DNA of 64,000 nt from Microplitis mediator (Eukaryota > Arthropoda > Insecta > Hymenoptera > Braconidae), in NCBI RefSeq assembly GCF_029852145.1, contig NC_079976.1:13501104-13565103 (forward strand), in the 5' to 3' direction. Numbering within the stretch: position 1 is the first letter of the stretch; each line of letters starts with the position of its first letter. The notes beneath the pieces were generated by a model that was not told the origin of the DNA, made no database searches, and saw only the letters and a program-made list of their open reading frames with translations. A program made the translations under genes and the position numbers. This document shows, piece by piece, positions 51,936 to 64,000 of the stretch.

Positions 51936-54900
51936 AGATTAAGAAAAAAAAAGAAAAAAATTTATATATGTCAAAAAATGACACAAAGTACAACTGATTG
52001 GCAAAAAATTAAGTGATAGTACTTTGCAAAGTATCCGCCACCATATACTTGTATGTTATTTGAATGAAAATAACAATTCATTTGAACGCCGGCTCGTACT
52101 AGTATGAGTTGTCGGCTGTTCATAAAGTAAGCATACAAATGCTTACAATTTTATATGTTAACCTACAAAAGACAAAAACTACTAAACATAATGGCACATA
52201 TTGAAAAAACTTAAGTTATGGTGGTAAACTTAAGAGCCAAAAATATAATATAAAAGACAACTATGTCAGATTAAGAAAAAAAAAAGAAAAAATTTATAGA
52301 TGTCAAAAAATGACACAAAGTACAAGTGATTGGCGAAAAATTAAGTGATAGTACTTTGCAAACTATCCGCCGCCATATACTTGTTTGTTATTTGAATGAA
52401 AATAACAATTCATTTTAACGCCGGCTCGTACTAGTATGAGTTGTCGGCTGTTCATAAAGTACGCATACAAATGCTGACAATTTTATATGATAACGTACAA
52501 AAGACAAAAACTACTAAACATAATGGCACATATTGAAAAAACTTAAGTTATGGTGGTAAACTTAAGAGCCAAAAATATAATATAAAAGACAACTATGTCA
52601 GATTAAGAAAAAAAAAGAAAAAAATTTATATATGTCAAAAAATGACACAAAGTACAAGTGATTGGCAAAAAATTAAGTGATAGTACTTTGCAAACTATCC
52701 GCCGCCATATACTTGCATGTTATTTGAATGAAAATAACAATTCATTTTAACGCAGGCTCGTACTAGTATGAGTTGTCGGCTGTTCATAAAGTACGCATAC
52801 AAATGCTTACAATTTTATATGTTAACGTACAAAAGACAAAAACTACTAAACATAATGGCACATATTGAAAGAATTTAAGTTATGGTGGTAAACTTAAGAG
52901 CCAAAAATATAATATAAAAGACAACTATGTCAGATTAAGAAAAAAAAAAGAAAAAATTTATAGATGTCAAAAAATGACACAAAGTACAAGTGATTGGCAA
53001 AAAATTAAGTGATAGTACTTTGCAAACTATCCGCCGCCATATACTTGTATGTTATTTGAATGAAAATAACAATTCATTTTAACGCCGGCTCGTACTAGTA
53101 TGAGTTGTCGGCTGTTCATAAAGTACGCATACAAATGCTTACAATTTTATATGTTAACGTACAAAAGACAAAAACTACTAAACATAATGGCACATATTGA
53201 AAAAACTTAAGTTATGGTGGTAAACTTAAGAGCCAAAAATATAATATAAAAGACAACTATGTCAGATTAAGAAAAAAAAAAGAAAAAATTTATAGATGTC
53301 AAAAAATGACACAAAGTACAAGTGATTGGCAAAAAATTAAGTGATAGTACTTTGCAAACTATCCGCCGCCATATACTTGTATGTTATTTGAATGAAAATA
53401 ACAATTCATTTTAACGCCGGCTCGTACTAGTATGAGTTGTCGGCTGTTCATAAAGTACGCATACAAATGCTCACAATTTTATATGTTAACGTACAAAAGA
53501 CAAAAACTACTAAACATAATGGCACATATCGAAAAAACTTAAGTTATAGTGGTAAACTTGACAGCCAAAAATATAATATGAAAAACAACTATGTCAGATT
53601 AAGAAAAAAAAAGGAAAAAATTTATATATGTCAAAAAATGACACAAAGTACAACTGATTGGCAAAAAATTAAGTGATAGTACTTTGCAAAGTATCCGCCA
53701 CCATATACTTGTATGTTATTTGAATGAAAATAACAATTCATTTGAACGCCGGCTCGTACTAGTATGAGTTGTCGGCTGTTCATAAAGTAAGCATACAAAT
53801 GCTTACAATTTTATATGTTAACGTACAAAAGACAAACACTACTAAACATAATGGCACATATTGAAAAAAGTTATGGTGGTAAACTTAAGAGCCAAAAATA
53901 TAATATAAAAGACAACTATGTCAGATTAAGAAAAATAAAGGAAAAAATTTATAGATGTCAAAAAATGACACAAAGTACAACTGATTGGCAAAAAATTAAG
54001 TGATAGTACTTTGCAAACTATCCGCCGCCATATACTTGTATGTTATTTGATTGAAAATAACAATTCATTTTAACCTCGGCTCGTACTAGTATGAGTTGTC
54101 GGCTGTTCATAAAGTACGCATACAAATGCTTACAATTTTATATGTTAACGTACAAAAGACGAAAACTACTAAACATAATGGCACATATTGAAAAAACTTA
54201 AGTTATGGTGGTAAACTTAAGAGCCAAAAATATAATATAAAAAACAACTATGTCAGATTAAGAAAAAAAAAGGAAAAAATTTATATATGTCAAAAAATGA
54301 CACAAAGTACAACTGATTGGCAAAAAATTAAGTGATAGTACTTTGCAAAGTATCCGCCACCATATACTTGTATGTTATTTGAATGAAAATAACAATTCAT
54401 TTGAACGCCGGCTCGTACTAGTATGAGTTGTCGGCTGTTCATAAAGTAAGCATACAAATGCTTACAATTTTATATGTTAACCTACAAAAGACAAAAACTA
54501 CTAAACATAATGGCACATATTGAAAAAACTTAAGTTATGGTGGTAAACTTAAGAGCCAAAAATATAATATAAAAGACAACTATGTCAGATTAAGAAAAAA
54601 AAAAGAAAAAATTTATAGATGTCAAAAAATGACACAAAGTACAAGTGATTGGCGAAAAATTAAGTGATAGTACTTTGCAAACTATCCGCCGCCATATACT
54701 TGTATGTTATTTGAATGAAAATAACAATTCATTTTAACGCCGGCTCGTACTAGTATGAGTTGTCGGCTGTTCATAAAGTACGCATACAAATGCTTACAAT
54801 TTTATATGATAACGTACAAAAGACAAAAACTACTAAACATAATGGCACATATTGAAAAAACTTAAGTTATGGTGGTAAACTTAAGAGCCAAAAATATAAT

Positions 54901-56329
54901 ATAAAAGACAACTATGTCAGATTAAGAAAAAAAAAGAAAAAAATTTATATATGTCAAAAAATGACACAAAGTACAACTGATTGGCAAAAAATTAAGTGAT
55001 AGTACTTTGCAAAGTATCCGCCACCATATACTTGTATGTTATTTGAATGAAAATAACAATTCATTTGAACGCCGGCTCGTACTAGTATGAGTTGTCGGCT
55101 GTTCATAAAGTAAGCATACAAATGCTTACAATTTTATATGTTAACGTACAAAAGACAAAAACTACTAAACATAATGGCACATATTGAAAAAACTTAAGTT
55201 ATGGTGGTAAACTTAAGAGCCAAAAATATAATATAAAAGACAACTATGTCAGATTAAGAAAAATAAAGGAAAAAATTTATATATGTCAAAAAATGACACA
55301 AAGTACAAGTGATTGGCAAAAAATTAAGTGATAGTACTTTGCAAACTATCCGCCGCCACATACTTGTATGTTATTCGAATGAAAATAACAATTCATTTTA
55401 ACGCCGGCTCGTACTAGTATGAGTTGTCGGCTGTTCATAAAGTACGCATACAAATGCTTACAATTTTATATGTTAACGTACAAAAGACAAAAACTACTAA
55501 ACATAATGGCAAATATTGAAAAAACTTAAGTTATGGTGGTAAACTTAAGAGCCAAAAATATAATATAAAAGACAACTATGTCAGATTAAGAAAAAAAAAG
55601 GAAAAAATTTAGATATGTCAAAAAATGACACAAAGTACAACTGATTAGCAGAAAATTAAGTGATAGTACTTTGCAAACTATCCACCGCCATATACTTGTA
55701 TGTTATTTGAATGAAAATAACAATTCATTTTAACGCCAGCTCGTACTAGTATGAGTTGTCGGCTGTTCATAAAGTACGCATACAAATGCTTACAATTTTA
55801 TATGTTAACGTACAAAAGACAAAAACTACTAAACATAATGGCACATATTGAAAGAATTTAAGTTATGATGGTAAACTTAAGAGCCAAAAATATAATATAA
55901 ACGACAACTATGTCAGATTAAGAAAAAAAAAAGAAAAAAATTTATATATGCCAAAAAATGACACAAAGTACAAGTGATTGGCAAAAAATTAAGTGATAGT
56001 ACTTTGCAAACTATCCGCCGCCATATACTTGCATGTTATTTGAATGAAAATAACAATTCATTTTAACGCCGGCTCGTACTAGTATGAGTTGTCGGCTGTT
56101 CATAAAGTACGCATACAAATGCTTACAATTTTATATGTTAACGTACAAAAGACAAAAACTACTAAACATAATGGCACATATTGAAAGAATTTAAGTTATG
56201 GTGGTAAACTTAAGAGCCAAAAATATAATATAAAAGACAACTATGTCAGATTAAGAAAAAAAAAAGAAAAAATTTATAGATGTCAAAAAATGACACAAAG
56301 TACAAGTGATTGGCAAAAAATTAAGTGAT

Positions 56330-59300
56330 AGTACTTTGCAAACTATCCGCCGCCATATACTTGTATGTTATTTGAATGAAAATAACAATTCATTTTAACG
56401 CCGGCTCGTACTAGTATGAGTTGTCGGCTGTTCATAAAGTACGCATACAAATGCTTACAATTTTATATGTTAACGTACAAAAGACAAAAACTACTAAACA
56501 TAATGGCACATATTGAAAAAACTTAAGTTATGGTGGTAAACTTAAGAGCCAAAAATATAATATAAAAGACAACTATGTCAGATTAAGAAAAAAAAAAGAA
56601 AAAATTTATAGATGTCAAAAAATGACACAAAGTACAAGTGATTGGCAAAAAATTAAGTGATAGTACTTTGCAAACTATCCGCCGCCATATACTTGTATGT
56701 TATTTGAATGAAAATAACAATTCATTTTAACGCCGGCTCGTACTAGTAGGAGTTGTCGGCTGTTCATAAAGTACGCATACAAATGCTCACAATTTTATAT
56801 GTTAACGTACAAAAGACAAAAACTACTAAACATAATGGCACATATCGAAAAAACTTAAGTTATAGTGGTAAACTTGACAGCCAAAAATATAATATGAAAA
56901 ACAACTATGTCAGATTAAGAAAAAAAAAGGAAAAAATTTATATATGTCAAAAAATGACACAAAGTACAACTGATTGGCAAAAAATTAAGTGATAGTACTT
57001 TGCAAAGTATCCGCCACCATATACTTGTATGTTATTTGAATGAAAATAACAATTCATTTGAACGCCGGCTCGTACTAGTATGAGTTGTCGGCTGTTCATA
57101 AAGTAAGCATACAAATGCTTACAATTTTATATGTTAACGTACAAAAGACAAACACTACTAAACATAATGGCACATATTGAAAAAAGTTATGGTGGTAAAC
57201 TTAAGAGCCAAAAATATAATATAAAAGACAACTATGTCAGATTAAGAAAAATAAAGGAAAAAATTTATAGATGTCAAAAAATGACACAAAGTACAACTGA
57301 TTGGCAAAAAATTAAGTGATAGTACTTTGCAAACTATCCGCCGCCATATACTTGTATGTTATTTGATTGAAAATAACAATTCATTTTAACCTCGGCTCGT
57401 ACTAGTATGAGTTGTCGGCTGTTCATAAAGTACGCATACAAATGCTTACAATTTTATATGTTAACGTACAAAAGACAAAAACTACTAAACATAATGGCAC
57501 ATATTGAAAAAACTTAAGTTATGGTGGTAAACTTAAGAGCCAAAAATATAATATAAAAAACAACTTTGTCAGATTAAGAAAAAAAAAGGAAAAAATTTAT
57601 ATATGTCAAAAAATGACACAAAGTACAACTGATTGGCAAAAAATTAAGTGATAGTACTTTGCAAAGTATCCGCCACCATATACTTGTATGTTATTTGAAT
57701 GAAAATAACAATTCATTTGAACGCCGGCTCGTACTAGTATGAGTTGTCGGCTGTTCATAAAGTAAGCATACAAATGCTTACAATTTTATATGTTAACCTA
57801 CAAAAGACAAAAACTACTAAACATAATGGCACATATTGAAAAAACTTAAGTTATGGTGGTAAACTTAAGAGCCAAAAATATAATATAAAAGACAACTATG
57901 TCAGATTAAGAAAAAAAAAAGAAAAAATTTATAGATGTCAAAAAATGACACAAAGTACAAGTGATTGGCGAAAAATTAAGTGATAGTACTTTGCAAACTA
58001 TCCGCCGCCATATACTTGTATGTTATTTGAATGAAAATAACAATTCATTTTAACGCCGGCTCGTACTAGTATGAGTTGTCGGCTGTTCATAAAGTACGCA
58101 TACAAATGCTTACAATTTTATATGATAACGTACAAAAGACAAAAACTACTAAACATAATGGCACATATTGAAAAAACTTAAGTTATGGTGGTAAACTTAA
58201 GAGCCAAAAATATAATATAAAAGACAACTATGTCAGATTAAGAAAAAAAAAGAAAAAAATTTATATATGTCAAAAAATGACACAAAGTACAACTGATTGG
58301 CAAAAAATTAAGTGATAGTACTTTGCAAAGTATCCGCCACCATATACTTGTATGTTATTCGAATGAAAATAACAATTCATTTGAACGCCGGCTCGTACTA
58401 GTATGAGTTGTCGGCTGTTCATAAAGTAAGCATACAAATGCTTACAATTTTATATGTTAACGTACAAAAGACAAAAACTACTAAACATAATGGCACATAT
58501 TGAAAAAACTTAAGTTATGGTGGTAAACTTAAGAGCCAAAAATATAATATAAAAGTCAACTATGTCAGATTAAGAAAAAAAAAAAGAAAAAATTTATAGA
58601 TGTCAAAAAATGACACAAAGTACAAGTGATTGGCAAAAAATTAAGTGATAGTACTTTGCAAACTATCCGCCGCCATATACTTGTATGTTATTTGAATGAA
58701 AATAACAATTCATTTTAACGCCGGCTCGTACTAGTATGAGTTGTCGGCTGTTCATAAAGTACGCATACAAATGCTTACAATTTTATATGTTAACGTACAA
58801 AAGACAAAAACTACTAAACATAATGGCAAATATTGAAAAAACTTAAGTTATGGTGGTAAACTTAAGAGCCAAAAATATAATATAAAAGACAACTATGTCA
58901 GATTAAGAAAAAAAAAGGAAAAAATTTAGATATGTCAAAAAATGACACAAAGTACAACTGATTAGCAGAAAATTAAGTGATAGTACTTTGCAAACTATCC
59001 ACCGCCATATACTTGTATGTTATTTGAATGAAAATAACAATTCATTTTAACGCCAGCTCGTACTAGTATGAGTTGTCGGCTGTTCATAAAGTACGCATAC
59101 AAATGCTTACAATTTTATATGTTAACGTACAAAAGACAAAAACTACTAAACATAATGGCACATATTGAAAGAATTTAAGTTATGATGGTAAACTTAAGAG
59201 CCAAAAATATAATATAAAAGACAACTATGTCAGATTAACAAAAAAAAAAGAAAAAATTTATAGATGTCAAAAAATGACACAAAGTACAAGTGATTGGCAA

Positions 59301-62300
59301 AAATTTAAGTGATAGTACTTTGCAAACTATCCGCCGCCATATACTTGTATGTTATTTGAATGAAAATAACAATTCATTTTAACGCCGGCTCGTACTAGTA
59401 TGAGTTGTCGGCTGTTCATAAAGTACGCATACAAATGCTTACAATTTTATATGTTAACGTACAAAAGACAAAAACTACTAAACATAATGGCACATATTGA
59501 AAAAACTTAAGTTATGGTGGTAAACTTAAGAGCCAAAAATATAATATAAAAGACAACTATGTCAGATTAAGAAAAAAAAAGGAAAAAATTTATATATGTC
59601 AAAAAATGACACAAAGTACAACTGATTGGCAAAAAATTAAGTGATAGTACTTTGCAAACTATCCGCCGCCATATACTTGTATGTTATTTGAATGAAAATA
59701 ACAATTCATTTTAACGCCGGCTCGTACTAGTATGAGTTGTCGGCTGTTCATAAAGTACGCATACAAATGCTTACAATTTTATATGATAACGTACAAAAGA
59801 CAAAAACTACTAAACATAATGGCACATATTGAAAAAACTTAAGTTATGGTGGTAAACTTAAGAGCCAAAAATATAATATAAAAGACAACTATGTCAGATT
59901 AAGAAAAAAAAAGAAAAAAATTTATACATGTCAAAAAATGACACAAAGTACAACTGATTGGCAAAAAATTAAGTGATAGTACTTTGCAAAGTATCCGCCA
60001 CCATATACTTGTATGTTATTTGAATGAAAATAACAATTCATTTGAACGCCGGCTCGTACTAGTATGAGTTGTCGGCTGTTCATAAAGTAAGCATACAAAT
60101 GCTTACAATTTTATATGTTAACGTACAAAAGACAAAAACTACTAAACATAATGGCACATATTAAAAAAACTTAAGTTATGGTGGTAAACTTAAGAGCCAA
60201 AAATATAATATGAAAGACAACTATGTCAGATTAAGAAAAATAAAGGAAAAAATTTATATATGTCAAAAAATGACACAAAGTACAAGTGATTGGCAAAAAA
60301 TTAAGTGATAGTACTTTGCAAACTATCCGCCGCCATATACTTGCATGTTATTTGAATGAAAATAACAATTCATTTGAACGCCGGCTCGTACTAGTATGAG
60401 TTGTCGGCTGTTCATAAAGTAAGCATACAAATGCTTACAATTTTATATGTTAACGTACAAAAGACAAACACTACTAAACATAATGGCACATATTGAAAAA
60501 AGTTATGGTGGTAAACTTAAGAGCCAAAAATATAATATAAAAGACAACTATGTCAGATTAAGAAAAAAAAAAGGAAAAATTTATAGATGTCAAAAGATGA
60601 CACAAAGTACAAGTGGTTGGCAAAAAATTAAGTGATAGTACTTTGCAAACTATCCGCCGCCATATACTTGCATGTTATTTGAATGAAAATAACAATTCAT
60701 TTTAACGCCGGCTCGTACTAGTATGAGTTGTCGGCTGTTCATAAAGTACGCATACAAATGCTTACAATTTTATATGTTAACGTACAAAAGACAAAAACTA
60801 CTAAACATAATGGCACATATTGAAAGAATTTAAGTTATGGTGGTAAACTTAAGAGCCAAAAATATAATATAAAAGACAACTATGTCAGATTAAGAAAAAA
60901 AAAAGAAAAAATTTATAGATGTCAAAAAATGACACAAAGTACAAGTGATTGGCAAAAAATTAAGTGATAGTACTTTGCAAACTATCCGCCGCCATATACT
61001 TGTATGTTATTTGAATGAAAATAACAATTCATTTTAACGCCGGCTCGTACTAGTATGAGTTGTCGGCTGTTCATAAAGTACGCATACAAATGCTCACAAT
61101 TTTATATGTTAACGTACAAAAGACAAAAACTACTAAACATAATGGCACATATCGAAAAAACTTAAGTTATGGTGGTAAACTTGACAGCCAAAAATATAAT
61201 ATGAAAAACAACTATGTCAGATTAAGAAAAAAAAAGGAAAAAATTTATATATGTCAAAAAATGACACAAAGTACAACTGATTGGCAAAAAATTAAGTGAT
61301 AGTACTTTGCAAAGTATCCGCCACCATATACTTGTATGTTATTTGAATGAAAATAACAATTCATTTGAACGCCGGCTCGTACTAGTATGAGTTGTCGGCT
61401 GTTCATAAAGTAAGCATACAAATGCTTACAATTTTATATGTTAACGTACAAAAGACAAACACTACTAAACATAATGGCACATATTGAAAAAACTTAAGTT
61501 ATGGTGGTAAACTTAAGAGCCAAAAATATAATATAAAAGACAACTATGTCAGATTAAGAAAAATAAAGGAAAAAATTTATAGATGTCAAAAAATGACACA
61601 AAGTACAACTGATTGGCGAAAAATTAAGTGATAGTACTTTGCAAACTATCCGCCGCCATATACTTGTATGTTATTTGATTGAAAATAACAATTCATTTTA
61701 ACCTCGGCTCGTACTAGTATGAGTTGTCGGCTGTTCATAAAGTACGCATACAAATGCTTACAATTTTATATGTTAACGTACAAAAGACAAAAACTACTAA
61801 ACATAATGGCACATATTGAAAAAACTTAAGTTATGGTGGTAAACTTAAGAGCCAAAAATATAATATAAAAAACAACTATGTCAGATTAAGAAAAAAAAAG
61901 GAAAAAATTTATATATGTCAAAAAATGACACAAAGTACAACTGATTGGCAAAAAATTAAGTGATAGTACTTTGCAAAGTATCCGCCACCATATACTTGTA
62001 TGTTATTTGAATGAAAATAACAATTCATTTGAACGCCGGCTCGTACTAGTATGAGTTGTCGGCTGTTCATAAAGTAAGCATACAAATGCTTACAATTTTA
62101 TATGTTAACCTACAAAAGACAAAAACTACTAAACATAATGGCACATATTGAAAAAACTTAAGTTATGGTGGTAAACTTAAGAGCCAAAAATATAATATAA
62201 AAGACAACTATGTCAGATTAAGAAAAAAAAAAGAAAAAATTTATAGATGTCAAAAAATGACACAAAGTACAAGTGATTGGCGAAAAATTAAGTGATAGTA

Positions 62301-62546
62301 CTTTGCAAACTATTCGCCGCCATATACTTGTTTGTTATTTGAATGAAAATAACAATTCATTTTAACGCCGGCTCGTACTAGTATGAGTTGTCGGCTGTTC
62401 ATAAAGTACGCATACAAATGCTGACAATTTTATATGATAACGTACAAAAGACAAAAACTACTAAACATAATGGCACATATTGAAAAAACTTAAGTTATGG
62501 TGGTAAACTTAAGAGCCAAAAATATAATATAAAAGACAACTATGTC
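56330..62546 (+). repeat. ~6.2-kb higher-order block, copy 2 (10.61-kb spacing)
   Basis: Second copy of 45720-51935. The match ends near 62546, where this copy reads AGAAAAATAAAGG while the first reads a pure A-run followed by TATATATG. A related shorter block starts near 53437, at 3316 bp before the equivalent point here. Confidence 0.75.
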
Positions 62547-64000
62547 AGATTAAGAAAAATAAAGGAAAAAATTTATAGATGTCAAAAAATGACACAAAGT
62601 ACAACTGATTGGCAAAAAATTAAGTGATAGTACTTTGCAAACTATCCGCCGCCATATACTTGTATGTTATTTGATTGAAAATAACAATTCATTTTAACCT
62701 CGGCTCGTACTAGTATGAGTTGTCGGCTGTTCATAAAGTACGCATACAAATGCTTACAATTTTATATGTTAACGTACAAAAGACAAAAACTACTAAACAT
62801 AATGGCACATATTGAAAAAACTTAAGTTATGGTGGTAAACTTAAGAGCCAAAAATATAATATAAAAAACAACTATGTCAGATTAAGAAAAAAAAAGGAAA
62901 AAATTTATATATGTCAAAAAATGACACAAAGTACAACTGATTGGCAAAAAATTAAGTGATAGTACTTTGCAAAGTATCCGCCACCATATACTTGTATGTT
63001 ATTTGAATGAAAATAACAATTCATTTGAACGCCGGCTCGTACTAGTATGAGTTGTCGGCTGTTCATAAAGTAAGCATACAAATGCTTACAATTTTATATG
63101 TTAACCTACAAAAGACAAAAACTACTAAACATAATAACACATATTGAAAAAACTTAAGTTATGGTGGTAAACTTAAGAGCCAAAAATATAATATAAAAGA
63201 CAACTATGTCAGATTAAGAAAAAAAAAAGAAAAAATTTATAGATGTCAAAAAATGACACAAAGTACAAGTGATTGGCGAAAAATTAAGTGATAGTACTTT
63301 GCAAACTATCCGCCGCCATATACTTGTATGTTATTTGAATGAAAATAACAATTCATTTTAACGCCGGCTCGTACTAGTATGAGTTGTCGGCTGTTCATAA
63401 AGTACGCATACAAATGCTTACAATTTTATATGATAACGTACAAAAGACAAAAACTACTAAACATAATGGCACATATTGAAAAAACTTAAGTTATGGTGGT
63501 AAACTTAAGAGCCAAAAATATAATATAAAAGACAACTATGTCAGATTAAGAAAAAAAAAGAAAAAAATTTATATATGTCAAAAAATGACACAAAGTACAA
63601 CTGATTGGCAAAAAATTAAGTGATAGTACTTTGCAAAGTATCCGCCACCATATACTTGTATGTTATTCGAATGAAAATAACAATTCATTTGAACGCCGGC
63701 TCGTACTAGTATGAGTTGTCGGCTGTTCATAAAGTAAGCATACAAATGCTTACAATTTTATATGTTAACGTACAAAAGACAAAAACTACTAAACATAATG
63801 GCACATATTGAAAAAACTTAAGTTATGGTGGTAAACTTAAGAGCCAAAAATATAATATAAAAGACAACTATGTCAGATTAAGAAAAAAAAAAAGAAAAAA
63901 TTTATAGATGTCAAAAAATGACACAAAGTACAAGTGATTGGCAAAAAATTAAGTGATAGTACTTTGCAAACTATCCGCCGCCATATACTTGTATGTTATT

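Larger units (their letters stand above)
38956..64000 (+). repeat. Satellite array, right part, same ~332-bp monomer, ~75 copies
   Basis: Same monomer, orientation and phase as the left part. The right array starts with the 9-bp target duplication GTAAACTTA and continues with the bases that would follow it in an uninterrupted monomer, so the two parts were one array before the transposon landed. Class B monomers (see 1041-1372) are much more frequent here than in the left part. Higher-order repeats of about 3.3, 5.3 and 10.6 kb are visible from shared rare variants. The window ends mid-monomer. No gene, RNA or other element was seen in it. Confidence 0.97.

Noticed and set aside
1..64000. CRISPR array
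   Set aside because: The repeats are 332 bp, directly adjacent and without unique spacers, in an evidently eukaryotic context.
1..64000. CENP-B box in the satellite
   Set aside because: TTCG occurs in some variants (CATTCGAACGCC near 1102; TTATTCGAATG) but never with the required downstream A and CGGG at the right spacing.

Overview
This window is eukaryotic, non-genic DNA: about 60.5 kb of a single tandem satellite with one DNA transposon inside it. The AT-rich sequence, an 83-bp GT-AG intron and a FLYWCH/MULE-type transposase suggest an animal, most likely an arthropod such as an insect. That placement is inference; nothing in the window names the species. I see no rRNA, tRNA, CRISPR array, prokaryotic operon or host gene.

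Layout. (1) Positions 1-35451 are satellite in one orientation, with a monomer of about 332 bp (roughly 107 copies). The window opens mid-monomer. (2) Positions 35452-38955 are a 3,504-bp Mutator-like (MULE) transposon. It has 172-bp terminal inverted repeats, each built of about ten short GATATTTTGTC-type units, and a perfect 9-bp target-site duplication (GTAAACTTA). (3) Positions 38956-64000 are the same satellite in the same orientation and phase (about 75 copies), and the window ends mid-monomer. The array therefore extends past both edges.

The transposon carries one gene (35936-37442, + strand). Exon 1 holds the first half of a FLYWCH zinc finger. An 83-bp intron (36096-36178), when removed, joins that half in frame to the H-x-H half. 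Exon 2 holds the MULE transposase core, with two aspartates, a C-x2-H motif and a candidate third acidic residue. One frameshift near 36443 is the only lesion I find, so the copy is nearly intact. Downstream of the gene are an AT-rich stretch with three degenerate copies of a ~163-bp repeat (about 37573-38065) and a GC-richer block (about 38218-38770) that may be a nested non-autonomous element.

The satellite is organised into nested higher-order repeats made by unequal exchange. The clearest are a 5.6/5.3-kb tandem duplication (11.4-22.3 kb), a 5.6/5.3-kb pair (39-43 kb and 44.6-48.5 kb) and a ~6.2-kb block repeated at 10.61-kb spacing (45.7-51.9 and 56.3-62.5 kb). Monomers fall into two main classes defined by linked variants. 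Each monomer carries several short dyad symmetries (hairpin-capable sequences) and a long A-tract. This fits a centromeric or pericentromeric satellite, but the sequence alone cannot show that function.
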